From JBKEDF01 sp047975325 (GTDB taxonomy: Bacteria; Pseudomonadota; Alphaproteobacteria; Rhodobacterales; Rhodobacteraceae): DNA of 60,036 nucleotides. A model generated the notes under the pieces. It was not told the DNA's origin and did not search any database. It saw only the letters and a list, made by a program, of their open reading frames with translations. The position numbers and the translations under genes were made by a program. Position 1 is the stretch's first letter. Each line of letters opens with the position of its first letter. Positions 43,844-52,856 of this stretch are shown piece after piece. The DNA is taken from contig JBKEDF010000031.1 of NCBI GenBank assembly GCA_047975325.1, positions 1-60,036 on the forward strand, given 5' to 3'.

Positions 43844-46399
43844 TCAACTCCCATCGGTCCTGTCACAATCGCCAAGCGCCAGCTGTGCCGCCGCAAGCCG
43901 CGCCAACGGGACCCGATAGGGCGAACAGGATACATAATCGAAACCGGCCTTGCGGCAGAAGGCGATTGATTCAGGATGGCCGCCATGTTCCCCGCAGATC
44001 GACAGCGTAAGTTCCCCACGCGTCTGGCGCCCCCGTTCCGCCCCGATCAGCAAAAGCTCCCCCACCCCATCGGGATCAAGCATGTGAAACGGATCCTCCG
44101 GATAGACCTGTTGCTGCACATAGGTATTCATGAAACGGCCCGCATCGTCACGGCTGAGCCCATAGGTCATCTGCGTCAGGTCATTTGTCCCGAAGGACAG
44201 GAAGGTCGAATGTTGCGCAATATCCCCGGCCCGAAGTGCGGCGCGCGGAGTTTCCACCATCACCCCCAGCCGATAGTCGAAATCCCGACCCAAGGCATTT
44301 TTCACCTGCGCCGCCACGGTATCGAGCCGGCCCTTCACCAGTTCGACCTCACGTTTGGCCGAAACCAGCGGGATCATGATTTCCGGCACGACCTGAACGC
44401 CGTTGCGCCCCACCTCCACCGCTGCCTCAAAGATCGCGCGGGCCTGCATGTCATAGATTTCCGGCAGCACGATCCCCAGCCGGACACCGCGCATGCCCAG
44501 CATCGGGTTGAACTCGGCCAGGGCCTCGGCCCGGCGGGTGACCTCCGAAAGTGGCCGGTCCAGGGCCTCGGCCAATTCGCGCATGCCCTCGCGCGAATGC
44601 GGCAGAAATTCATGCAAGGGGGGATCAAAAAGGCGTATGCAGACGGGCATCCCCTCCATGATCCGGAAAAGCTGAATGAAATCGGCGCGCTGCATCGGAA
44701 GAAGCCGTGTCAGCGCCGCCGCGCGATCCTCCGGCTTGTCGGCAAAGATCATTTCGCGCATCACCACAAGGCGCGCTTCTTCGAAAAACATGTGTTCGGT
44801 ACGGCAAAGCCCGATCCCCTCTGCCGCAAAATCACGTGCGGTCTGGGCATCCGACGGGGTATCCGCATTGGCACGGATCGCGATATCGCGAAACCCGTCC
44901 GCCCAGCAAAGCAGCTTGCGGAAATGATCGTCCAGCGCCGGCGGCAGCATCTCCGGCTCCCCCAGCAGCACATCGCCCGTAGTGCCATCAACGGTGATGA
45001 TGTCACCCGCCTTGAACACCCGGCCCTTCGGGCCCGTAATCTGCCTTTCGCGCGCATCAAAGCGCAAATCGGAAGCGCCCACGATACAGGGCAGGCCCAG
45101 GCCCCGCCCGATCACGGCCGCATGCGACGTCATCCCGCCGCGTTCGGTCAGAACTCCGGCGGCGGAATGCATGCCCCGGATATCCTCCGGCGCCGTTTCG
45201 CGCTTGACCAGAATGCAAGGTTCCCCCCGTGCCGCGCTGGCCTGCGCCTCGGCCGAGGAAAAGACGATCCGGCCGGTCGCAGCGCCGGGGCTTGCCGCGA
45301 TACCGCGCACGAACACGTCACGCGGGCCGCGCGGATCCACCTGCGGGTGCAGCAGTTCCGACAGGGCGCGTGGCTCCACGCGCAACACCGCCTCCTGCCG
45401 GTCGATAATCCCGTCTTCGGCAAGCGCCACCGAAATCCGCAAGGCAGCGCGGCTTGATCTGGGAACACGCACCGCATCGATAATCGCCAATTGGCCATCC
45501 TCGATGGTGAATTCGATCTGCATCTCCTCCCGCAGTTTCACGCGGCAAGCCGCCCCCTGCGCGACAAGCGCGGCAAAGATCTCCGGCGCGATATCCTCCA
45601 GTGAGGTCCCACGCGGATCACGGGTCAGATAGAGCGCCTCCTCCGCCTTCTGCAAACCGCTGCGGTCCTGTGCCTGTCGTCCCCAGCGCCCGATGATCCG
45701 GGGTTCGCCCGTCACCGGATCGACAAACTGGATCAGTCCGGAACCCGAGGTACCCTGCCCGATCCCCTGCGCCATGGCCTGTACCACAAGACCCAGCGCC
45801 GCATCCTCCGGCGCACCCTTCGCCTGCCGCAAAAGCCGCGCGGAGGTGCCTTCCCAGGCCCGCGCCATGGACCGCAAGACCTCTGAAAGCTGCTGCGCCG
45901 GGTCTTCGGGAAAAGGTTCATCCATCTCCGTCTCATAGGCGCGCAACGCCTCGCGCAGGGCAGATGGGGAAGATTCGCCGCCCTCGAACATATCCGGATC
46001 CAGCCGCGCGACATGCACCGCATAGCCCTGCACGAACCGAAGGAACAACGCATCCGCCGCTGCCTGGCCATGGCGTTTCACCAGTTCCGCATGACGCGCG
46101 GCATTCATCCCGATATTGAGGACCGTCGAAGGCCCGCCCCAATCGGGATTTTCCGGTGACGGCCTGACCGAAATCAACGGCCCGTCTCCGAAAAGCGCAA
46201 GCACCGCCCGGCAATCCACCGCCTGCCCCGCCGCAATCTGCCGCACCAACCGCGCCGGAAGCGCCACCGTTTTCGGTACCGGCATGTCAAGCCGGATCAG
46301 GCGCTGCAGGCATTTTGCGCGCCAGCCATGGGTTTCCGCCGCAATCGCGGCAACCGGGGTGATCTCGGAAAATTCCGGGGAGGGGTGATGTTTCTGCAC
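43844..46399 (-). CDS. PPDK/PEP-synthase-like protein with altered ATP-grasp domain
   Basis: An 851-residue relative of pyruvate phosphate dikinase. The phosphohistidine domain is intact (GVLTERGGMTSHAAVIGRG, about 423-441 counting from the chosen start), as are PEP-barrel residues GLCRTEHMFFEEARLV, NPMLGMRGVRLG, FGTNDLTQMTYGLSRDDAG and ICGEHGGHPESI. The N-terminal ATP-grasp half is altered: GWRAK replaces the GGKGA loop, VRPSPENPDWGGPST replaces the VRSGARVSMPGMMDT block, and the QTR end reads IIDAVRVP. The start is taken as GTG 46399 after GGAAGG; an earlier in-frame start at 46639 gives a low-complexity leader. It may be a regulator or use a different phosphodonor. Divergent from purE. Confidence 0.85.
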   Translation of the reverse strand: MQKHHPSPEFSEITPVAAIAAETHGWRAKCLQRLIRLDMPVPKTVALPARLVRQIAAGQAVDCRAVLALFGDGPLISVRPSPENPDWGGPSTVLNIGMNAARHAELVKRHGQAAADALFLRFVQGYAVHVARLDPDMFEGGESSPSALREALRAYETEMDEPFPEDPAQQLSEVLRSMARAWEGTSARLLRQAKGAPEDAALGLVVQAMAQGIGQGTSGSGLIQFVDPVTGEPRIIGRWGRQAQDRSGLQKAEEALYLTRDPRGTSLEDIAPEIFAALVAQGAACRVKLREEMQIEFTIEDGQLAIIDAVRVPRSSRAALRISVALAEDGIIDRQEAVLRVEPRALSELLHPQVDPRGPRDVFVRGIAASPGAATGRIVFSSAEAQASAARGEPCILVKRETAPEDIRGMHSAAGVLTERGGMTSHAAVIGRGLGLPCIVGASDLRFDARERQITGPKGRVFKAGDIITVDGTTGDVLLGEPEMLPPALDDHFRKLLCWADGFRDIAIRANADTPSDAQTARDFAAEGIGLCRTEHMFFEEARLVVMREMIFADKPEDRAAALTRLLPMQRADFIQLFRIMEGMPVCIRLFDPPLHEFLPHSREGMRELAEALDRPLSEVTRRAEALAEFNPMLGMRGVRLGIVLPEIYDMQARAIFEAAVEVGRNGVQVVPEIMIPLVSAKREVELVKGRLDTVAAQVKNALGRDFDYRLGVMVETPRAALRAGDIAQHSTFLSFGTNDLTQMTYGLSRDDAGRFMNTYVQQQVYPEDPFHMLDPDGVGELLLIGAERGRQTRGELTLSICGEHGGHPESIAFCRKAGFDYVSCSPYRVPLARLAAAQLALGDCDRTDGS

Positions 46400-46657
46400 T
46401 GGCGGCACCTTCCGAATGTTGGCCGCAGCATAGTCCCCTGCCACCGCTGTGCAAGCGCAACCGGCCCGGGACCGGGGCAAAGACCCTGTCACCTTCCATG
46501 GCAATGCCGCCCGCGTGGCCTCGATGGCCACAAGGGCGGCCCCTTCCCGATCCATATGGGCATCCCGCCGCCCGCACCAGTCACACCCCTTGCCCCCGCC
46601 TTCCGCACCGCTATAGTGCGCGCTCTTTTTTCTGATCATCTCAAAGCGGAGCCGCGC

Positions 46658-47143
46658 ATGAGTGTCGAAGTGGGAATCATCATGGGCAGCCAGTCAGACT
46701 GGCCCACGATGAAGGAGGCCGCCGTGATCCTCGATGATCTCGGCATCGCCTATGAAAAACGCATCGTTTCCGCCCATCGAACCCCCGACCGGCTCTGGCA
46801 CTATGGCAGCGAGGCCGCGGGACGCGGGCTGAAGGTCATCATTGCAGGCGCGGGGGGGGCGGCGCATCTGCCGGGGATGATGGCTTCCAAGACCCGCCTG
46901 CCGGTCATCGGCGTTCCGGTGCAAAGCCGTGCCCTTTCCGGCCTCGACAGCCTGTATTCCATCGTACAGATGCCGAAGGGCTTTCCGGTTGCAACCATGG
47001 CGATCGGTGCGGCGGGGGCCGCCAATGCGGGGCTGATGGCTGCCGGGATCCTGGCTCTGGGCGACCCCGCCCTCGCCACCCGTCTCGATGCCTGGCGCGC
47101 AGACCTTTCCGCCGCTATTCCCGAGGAACCGCAGGATGACTGA
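46658..47143 (+). CDS. purE: 5-(carboxyamino)imidazole ribonucleotide mutase
   Basis: A 161-residue class-I PurE that rearranges N5-CAIR to CAIR in purine synthesis. GSQSDWPTMKEA (about 10-21), SAHRTPDRL (about 44-52) and AGAGGAAHLPGM carry the active site. ATG 46658 gives the family start MSVEVGIIMGSQSDW; open frame upstream is not used. Its stop overlaps purK by eight bases, as these two act in sequence. Confidence 0.96.
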   Translation: MSVEVGIIMGSQSDWPTMKEAAVILDDLGIAYEKRIVSAHRTPDRLWHYGSEAAGRGLKVIIAGAGGAAHLPGMMASKTRLPVIGVPVQSRALSGLDSLYSIVQMPKGFPVATMAIGAAGAANAGLMAAGILALGDPALATRLDAWRADLSAAIPEEPQDD

Positions 47144-48221
47144 CAGGATGACTGAGCCTCTTCCCCCCGGATCCGTCATCGGCATTCTCGGCGGCGGGCA
47201 GCTTGGGCGCATGCTTTCGGTCGCCGCGGCACGGCTGGGCTATCGCTGCCATATCTTTGAACCCGCCGCCCATCCCCCCGCAGGCGATACCGCCCATCAG
47301 GTGACCACCGCCCCCTATGATGACGCCGCGGCCCTGGGCGCCTTCGCCGAAGCCGTGGATGTTGTTACCTATGAATTCGAAAACATCCCCGCCACCGCGC
47401 TCGACATCCTTGAGGCCGCACGGCCAATTCGCCCCTGCCGCCCGGCCCTTGCAATCAGTCAGGACCGGATAGCCGAAAAGGATTTCCTGAACGGGCTTGG
47501 CCTTGCCACGGCACCCTATGCCGCCGTGACAAGCCGCGCCGATCTCGATCAGGCAATGGAAAAAATAGGCACGCCCGCCATTTTGAAAACCACCCGGCTT
47601 GGCTATGACGGAAAGGGGCAGGCCGGGATCGGCTCCGTCGCCGATGCCGATACCGCCTTTGCCGCGATGGAAGGGGCCGAAGCGGTGCTGGAAGGTTTCG
47701 TTGAATTCAGCCATGAGATTTCGGTCATTGCCGCACGCGGGCTCGATGGGGCGGTGGCCTGTTTCGATCCGGGCGAAAACCTGCATCGTGAGGGTATCCT
47801 GCGCAGCACGACCATCCCCGCACGCCTGACCCCGGCACAACGCAGCGATGCCGTGCTGATCGCCGCCAAGATCCTGACCGCGCTCGACTATATCGGCGTC
47901 ATGGGGGTGGAACTGTTCGTCACGGCCGAAGGGTTGCTGGTGAATGAAATCGCACCCCGCGTGCATAATTCCGGTCACTGGACACAAAACGGTTGCGCAG
48001 TTGATCAGTTCGAACAGCATATCCGTGCCATCACCGGCTGGCCCCTGGGTGACGGGACACGCCACAGCAATGTGGTAATGGAAAACCTGATCGGGGATGA
48101 TATTGCGCGCCTGCCCGCACTGGCCCGGGAAAAGGACTGCGCAATCCATCTTTACGGAAAGTCCGAAGCCCGCCCGGGGCGCAAGATGGGCCATGTGAAC
48201 CGTATCACCAGCCGGGGCTGA
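47136..48221 (+). CDS. purK: 5-(carboxyamino)imidazole ribonucleotide synthase
   Basis: A 361-residue ATP-grasp ligase making N5-CAIR from AIR, bicarbonate and ATP. ILGGGQLGRMLSVAAARLG (about 15-33), KTTRLGYDGKGQ (about 151-162), NEIAPRVHNSGHWTQNGC (about 273-290) are signature blocks. ATG 47136 has GAGGAA upstream and overlaps purE; a second ATG at 47148 is possible. Confidence 0.95.
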   Translation: MTDRMTEPLPPGSVIGILGGGQLGRMLSVAAARLGYRCHIFEPAAHPPAGDTAHQVTTAPYDDAAALGAFAEAVDVVTYEFENIPATALDILEAARPIRPCRPALAISQDRIAEKDFLNGLGLATAPYAAVTSRADLDQAMEKIGTPAILKTTRLGYDGKGQAGIGSVADADTAFAAMEGAEAVLEGFVEFSHEISVIAARGLDGAVACFDPGENLHREGILRSTTIPARLTPAQRSDAVLIAAKILTALDYIGVMGVELFVTAEGLLVNEIAPRVHNSGHWTQNGCAVDQFEQHIRAITGWPLGDGTRHSNVVMENLIGDDIARLPALAREKDCAIHLYGKSEARPGRKMGHVNRITSRG

Positions 48222-48257
48222 TACCCCCCTTTTCCCGGCAGGGGTACGACAGGCGGG

Positions 48258-48272
48258 CAGGCCCGGGGCCTG
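48258..48272. terminator. Short hairpin between purK and the OmpA-like gene
   Basis: CAGGCC (48258-48263) pairs with GGCCTG (48267-48272) around CGG in the 51-base convergent gap. It may end both transcripts; there is no T-run. Confidence 0.4.
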
Positions 48273-49892
48273 TCAGCGTTCAGTCAGTTTCAATTCAATG
48301 CGACGATTGGCGGCCCGGGCAGCTTCGCCATCACCGGGTGCAACCGGCTGCCATTCCCCGAACCCCGTGGCCGCCAGCCTCTCGGGCGGAAAACCAAGAT
48401 CGAATTGCATGTAACGCACAACCGACAAGGCTCGTGCCTGGCTAAGCTCCCAATTGTCCCGAAAAGCTCCGAAGCCCGAAAGCGGCACATTATCGGTATG
48501 ACCGTCAACGCGCAGGATCCAGTCGATCCCGGATGGAAACTCACGGGCAACATCATTGAGGATCGCCGCAACCCGGGCAATCTGCACACGACCCTCGGGG
48601 GCAAGATCGGCAGCGCCAGGTTCAAAAAGCACCTCTGAGGAAAAAACGAAACGGTCACCCACGATGCGCACGCCTTCCCGCCCGGCAAGCACCTGACGAA
48701 GCTGGCCGAAGAATTCGGAACGAAACCGTTCCAGCCGTTCGGTTTCCGCCTCCAGACGCTTGCGTTCGGCCTCCTCCAGTTCGGCCCGCCTGCGCTGTTC
48801 GGCGGCAACCTGGGCCAGCGCGGTATTGAGTTGGCTTCCAAGGGCCTCCAGGCGGATATTGGCTTCCCGGTCCCGGGCTTCGGCCGCATCCAGAAGCCCC
48901 TGCAATTCCCCCAGTTGATTGCGCAGGGCCAGAATCTGTTCGTTCAACAGCGCGACACGACGGGCGGATTCCTCGGAACGGATCTGTTCTTCCGCCAGAG
49001 CATCACGCGCCGCCTGAAGCCGGGCATCGCGTTCCTCACCCTCCGTTGCGGCCAGGGCGGCCTCGGTTCGCGCTGCAGCAAGCAGGGTCAGGGTTTCCTC
49101 GGCACGTTTGCGCTGTTCTTCAAGCGCCAGCGTCATCGCGGTCAGTTCCGTATCAGACTGCGCCAACCGCGCACGCAGCGCCTCTGCCGCGGCCTGTTCG
49201 GCCAGCCGGATTTCTTCTTCCTGTGTCAGTTGCGCCTCAACCTGTGCCAGCCGTGCGTCACCTTCATCCGTCTTTGCCCGCAATTCCGCCGTCAGCGCCT
49301 CCAGCGCCTCGCGCCGTGCGGCGGCAAGGCGGGCAGCCTCACTTTGGGCGTCAACCTCTTCGCGGGCCCGCGCCAGCGCAAGGTTAAGCACCTCCTGTTC
49401 GGAAATCAGGGTTTCCTGCGCGGCCTCCAACGCCTCAACCGATGCCGTCAGTGCCGTTACCTCCCCCTGCGCGGCATCGCGTTCGGCCAGAAGCGACGCC
49501 ACCTGCGCCTCAAAATCCGCTATCCGCCCGCCTGCCGCCGCCAGTTCCTGCCGGCTTGCCTGCAACTGGATGCTCAGGGCCGCCACCTCGGCCGCGCGGG
49601 CCTCACCTTCCGCGCGGGCTGCCGCCAGATCTGAACCGAGCCGTCCGATTTCCACCTCCAGCCCGGCGCTGCGATCCCGTTCCAGACCCAGCGCATCGGC
49701 AAGCCCCGCTATCTGTTCGGTGAGGCTGTCAAGTTCATGACCCTGGCTGTCAATGGTTTCACGCAGCACCGACTGCACAATCATGAAGATCGACAGGACG
49801 AACATCAACACCAGCAAAAGTGCGGTCATCGCATCGACAAAACCCGGCCAGATCGGTGCCTCAAAACGGCTTGAACGGCGGGAAAGCGCCAT
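48273..49892 (-). CDS. MotB/OmpA-like peptidoglycan-binding protein with long coiled coil
   Basis: A 539-residue inner-membrane protein. One N-terminal helix (about 15-43) carries an Asp in WPGFVDAMTALLLVLMFVLS at the position of the proton-path Asp of MotB/ExbD/ZorB. About 340 residues of uninterrupted heptad-rich coiled coil follow (about 50-390), then an OmpA-type peptidoglycan-binding domain (about 400-535; VDGHTDNVPLSG, WELSQARALSVVRYM). It starts four bases after the MotA-like gene and surely forms a stator-like complex with it. Unlike flagellar MotB, no flagellar gene is near; the role is unknown, possibly envelope-spanning force transmission. Confidence 0.85.
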   Translation of the reverse strand: MALSRRSSRFEAPIWPGFVDAMTALLLVLMFVLSIFMIVQSVLRETIDSQGHELDSLTEQIAGLADALGLERDRSAGLEVEIGRLGSDLAAARAEGEARAAEVAALSIQLQASRQELAAAGGRIADFEAQVASLLAERDAAQGEVTALTASVEALEAAQETLISEQEVLNLALARAREEVDAQSEAARLAAARREALEALTAELRAKTDEGDARLAQVEAQLTQEEEIRLAEQAAAEALRARLAQSDTELTAMTLALEEQRKRAEETLTLLAAARTEAALAATEGEERDARLQAARDALAEEQIRSEESARRVALLNEQILALRNQLGELQGLLDAAEARDREANIRLEALGSQLNTALAQVAAEQRRRAELEEAERKRLEAETERLERFRSEFFGQLRQVLAGREGVRIVGDRFVFSSEVLFEPGAADLAPEGRVQIARVAAILNDVAREFPSGIDWILRVDGHTDNVPLSGFGAFRDNWELSQARALSVVRYMQFDLGFPPERLAATGFGEWQPVAPGDGEAARAANRRIELKLTER

Positions 49893-49896
49893 GGCG

Positions 49897-51129
49897 CTAT
49901 TCCCCGGGGGGCGTGCTGCGCGACAATTGCCGCACCGCCGCCGTCAGCGCGCCCAGATCGCTGCGCAGGTCAGACATGCTTTCCTGCCGCCCGCCGACAA
50001 GTTCCTCGAGGATCCGCAGTAATTGCACATCCATGGATTTCAGCCGCATCCGGCTTTCGGCATCAAGCCCGCCTTCCTCGGCCATATAGGACAGACGTTC
50101 GGCCAACGCATCCTGCGCCTTGGCCAGATCCGATCGCGCGGCATTGCCCTCGCTGCCCAGATTGACAAGCCGTTCCAGATAACCCGCCTCACCACCGATC
50201 CGATCCGCCAACCGGTCAAGCGTTTCATCAAGCCGGATAAGGCGGCTTTCCAATTCATCCCGGTTTGCCTCGGTCTGAAGTTGAAACTGCTGCATCGCTT
50301 CCATCTGGCGCGAAATCTGTTCCAGAACGCGGGTAACAGGCGGTCCGATGACCGGTGCCCCCGGAACGGGGCCGGTCTCCGCGCTGCCCTCAATCTCGGC
50401 GGATGAAAAACTGAACCGGGTAATGGTGGAAAGCCATTCCTCCAGTTCACGATAGAAACGGTTCTGTCCATGGCTTGCAAAAAGTTCAAGGAGCCCCACG
50501 ACCAGTGATCCCGCCAACCCCAGAAGTGACGATGAAAAGGCCGTCCCCATACCGCCAAGCTGCGCCTCCAGCCCTCCCATGAGCTTATCGAAGACCTCGA
50601 TCCCGCTTTCGCCTTCCTCGGGCGCAAGACTGCGGATTGTTTCGACCACGGCGGGAACGGTGGTCGCCAGGCCGTAAAACGTACCGAGAAGCCCCAGAAA
50701 GATCAGCAAATTGACCAGATAACGCGTGATATCCCGTGCTTCATCGATCCGGGTCGCAACGGAATCAAGGATCGAGCGTGCAGAAGTGGCCGAAATCTGC
50801 ATCCGTGCCCCTCGTGAACGCAAAAGCGCAGCCAGCGGCGCCAGCAATCTTGGGGCGATCGCACTGCGGTCAGCCTCACGCGCAACCCTTTCGATCCAGA
50901 GAACCGATTGCGCAAGTTGCCAGACCTGCCAGAAACAGGCCAGCACACCAAAAACAAAGACGCAGCCGATAAACCCGTTCAACCAGATATTCGCAGCAAA
51001 GACGGATTCGACGCGAGGCCAGGCAAAGATACCGCCCGCAATAACCAGCCCGGTCACCGCCAGCATCAGCACGATCTGACGCACGGGTTGGGTAAAGGAC
51101 GGCTCGGCCTCGGTGCTGGTCCTGACCAT
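49897..51129 (-). CDS. MotA/TolQ/ExbB-like proton channel protein
   Basis: A 410-residue membrane protein with four predicted helices (IVLMLAVTGLVIAGGIF; GFIGCVFVFGVLACFW; LVNLLIFLGLLGTFYGLA; SSLLGLAGSLVVGLLEL) in the order typical of MotA/ExbB, where helices 3-4 line the ion path. The C-terminal 150 residues (about 255-410) are a cytoplasmic coiled-coil tail. ATG 51129 begins MVRTSTEAEPS. Partner of the downstream MotB-like gene. The long tail recalls ZorA of Zorya defence systems, but zorC and zorD are absent. Confidence 0.85.
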   Translation of the reverse strand: MVRTSTEAEPSFTQPVRQIVLMLAVTGLVIAGGIFAWPRVESVFAANIWLNGFIGCVFVFGVLACFWQVWQLAQSVLWIERVAREADRSAIAPRLLAPLAALLRSRGARMQISATSARSILDSVATRIDEARDITRYLVNLLIFLGLLGTFYGLATTVPAVVETIRSLAPEEGESGIEVFDKLMGGLEAQLGGMGTAFSSSLLGLAGSLVVGLLELFASHGQNRFYRELEEWLSTITRFSFSSAEIEGSAETGPVPGAPVIGPPVTRVLEQISRQMEAMQQFQLQTEANRDELESRLIRLDETLDRLADRIGGEAGYLERLVNLGSEGNAARSDLAKAQDALAERLSYMAEEGGLDAESRMRLKSMDVQLLRILEELVGGRQESMSDLRSDLGALTAAVRQLSRSTPPGE

Positions 51130-51207
51130 TATTCGGGTAGACCTTCTTTTCGACCCCCCCACGATAGGCGGGCAGGGCCGCGCTGCCAACCTGCAATTCG
51201 TCTTGCG

Positions 51208-51756
51208 TCAGCTTTTCGTCTTTCCGCCGATCCCGCGCACCCGCGCAACCAGCCATTCCAGATCCGCATCCCCGATGCCAAGTTCGGCCAGATGATCGGC
51301 GGTATTGAACAGGTAATCGCGGTTCAGCCCCCGTCCGCCCCGGGCATGGGCAATAATGCAGGCCTGATCTTCCAGCGCCATGCCACCACAATATTGCACA
51401 TGGTCCGGGTCGATCACATAGGTCAACGCAATCGCGCCATCGCCGTTTTCGAAATGCACCGGCAGCCAATCCTCCAGATAGGCCGATGAAATCAGTTCCC
51501 GTTCGCGCAGCAACGCAAGGGTTTGATCCTCCGCGCCATCTGCCACACGGAAGGCCACGCCTGCACATTCCGTCCCGGGCGCGCGATCCAGCGCCAGAAC
51601 CAGCCCCGGGTTTTCCCCGGATCCGCGATGATGGATGGAGGACATGCAAAAACTGCGATGCCAGCCCTTCAGCCACGCTACATGCTGTTCTGCAACCGGA
51701 AATTCCGGGTTCCAGATCAAGGATCCGTATCCAAACACCCAAAGCGGTTTACGCAT
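51208..51756 (-). CDS. ChaC-type glutathione-specific gamma-glutamylcyclotransferase
   Basis: A 182-residue ChaC-family enzyme with the glycine-rich start VFGYGSLIWNPEF (about 7-19) and the catalytic Glu region in LRERELISSAYLEDWLPVHF (about 83-102; conserved YL(x)n pattern). It degrades glutathione to 5-oxoproline and Cys-Gly, in the cytoplasm. SD GGAGG precedes the ATG. It is 78 bases upstream of the MotA-like gene on the same strand and divergent from the DUF2125 gene, a conserved grouping in the order. Confidence 0.92.
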   Translation of the reverse strand: MRKPLWVFGYGSLIWNPEFPVAEQHVAWLKGWHRSFCMSSIHHRGSGENPGLVLALDRAPGTECAGVAFRVADGAEDQTLALLRERELISSAYLEDWLPVHFENGDGAIALTYVIDPDHVQYCGGMALEDQACIIAHARGGRGLNRDYLFNTADHLAELGIGDADLEWLVARVRGIGGKTKS

Positions 51757-51818
51757 GCTCTGGCCCTCCTACGCGCGGCGCTGTAGACCGGCTGGAACGG
51801 AATGGAAAGGGGGCAATA

Positions 51819-52799
51819 ATGGTGCGCTGGGTGCTGGGGATTGTCCTGGTGGCGGGGATAGGCTGGTGCGGCTACTGGTTTGTCGGTGCGCGCGCAGTCG
51901 AAAAAACGGCACGTAACTGGATCGATGCCCAGGGTGCAGCGGGGCTGGAAGTAGGCGAAAACGGGCTGACGGTTGCAGGCTTTCCCAATCGTTTCGATCT
52001 GACGATGGAGGCCCCCCATCTGGCCAACCCTGATCAGGGATGGGGCTGGCGCGCGGAGTTCTTGCAGATCTTCAGCCTCAGCTACAAGCCCTGGCATGTG
52101 ATCGCGGCCTTTTCGCCCCGGCAATGGGTAACGGTAGGCACACAGGAAATCATCGTTGAGGCCCAAAAGCTTCAGGCCAGTCTGGTGGTACGGCCCAACG
52201 CGCAGCTGCCGCTGCAACGGATTGCCCTGGTGGGCGATAGCCTGCGTCTTGCCCCCCTATCCGGCCCGGCATTGCGGATCGGAGCGCTGAATTTCGCCAC
52301 CCGTGCGCAGGATGCCGAGGCAAGAAACCACCGCATCGGTCTTGAGGCGACTGAAATTGCAATCTCCGGTACCACCCTGCCCGCCGAGGCAACCGCATTG
52401 CAAAAGCTGCGCCTTGATGCCGTGATCCGCTTTTCCGCCCCATTGGACCGGCTGGCCACGACAAACCCGCCCCGCTTGGAAAACATCGAAATTTCCGAGG
52501 CAATGGCGAACTGGGGCGAAGTTGCGGCCTCTGCCAATGGCAGCTTGCAACCGGGGCCCCGGGGTCTGGCCGAGGGGCAGCTGACACTCAGGCTGGAAAA
52601 CTGGCAGATTGCCCTGGACCGCCTCGCAACCCTCGGGCTGATCGCTGCGGCGGATCTGCCACATCTGTATCAGGCCGGACGACTATTGTCAGCCCGGTCA
52701 GGCAAGGCGGAAATGGCGGAACTTTCCGTGGATTTCACCGCATCCGGCATCAGGCTGGGGGGCATCACCGTGGCACCACCATTGGTCCTGCTTCCCTAA
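51819..52799 (+). CDS. DUF2125 domain protein
   Basis: A 326-residue protein with one N-terminal membrane helix (MVRWVLGIVLVAGIGWCGYW, about 1-20) and a periplasmic DUF2125 domain (about 30-320; characteristic NGLTVAGFPNRFDLTM and FSLSYKPWHVIAAF). Function is unknown; the repeated beta-rich blocks suggest lipid or envelope association. ATG 51819 has GGAAAGGGGG upstream. Open frame upstream to 51486 overlaps the opposite-strand ChaC gene and is not used. Confidence 0.88.
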   Translation: MVRWVLGIVLVAGIGWCGYWFVGARAVEKTARNWIDAQGAAGLEVGENGLTVAGFPNRFDLTMEAPHLANPDQGWGWRAEFLQIFSLSYKPWHVIAAFSPRQWVTVGTQEIIVEAQKLQASLVVRPNAQLPLQRIALVGDSLRLAPLSGPALRIGALNFATRAQDAEARNHRIGLEATEIAISGTTLPAEATALQKLRLDAVIRFSAPLDRLATTNPPRLENIEISEAMANWGEVAASANGSLQPGPRGLAEGQLTLRLENWQIALDRLATLGLIAAADLPHLYQAGRLLSARSGKAEMAELSVDFTASGIRLGGITVAPPLVLLP

Positions 52800-52856
52800 A
52801 CAAAATATTTGTGGCTTTCAAAGCCCTGCCTTGATTTATTTAATAATAAGACCCGT

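Noticed and set aside
43976..45457. Long + strand open frame (493 codons) opposite the PPDK-like gene
   Set aside because: Histidine/arginine-rich shadow of conserved PEP-domain codons.
48273..51129. A Zorya anti-phage system
   Set aside because: The stator-like pair resembles ZorAB, but no helicase or ZorC/ZorE-type gene is adjacent; neighbours are ChaC, DUF2125 and purK.
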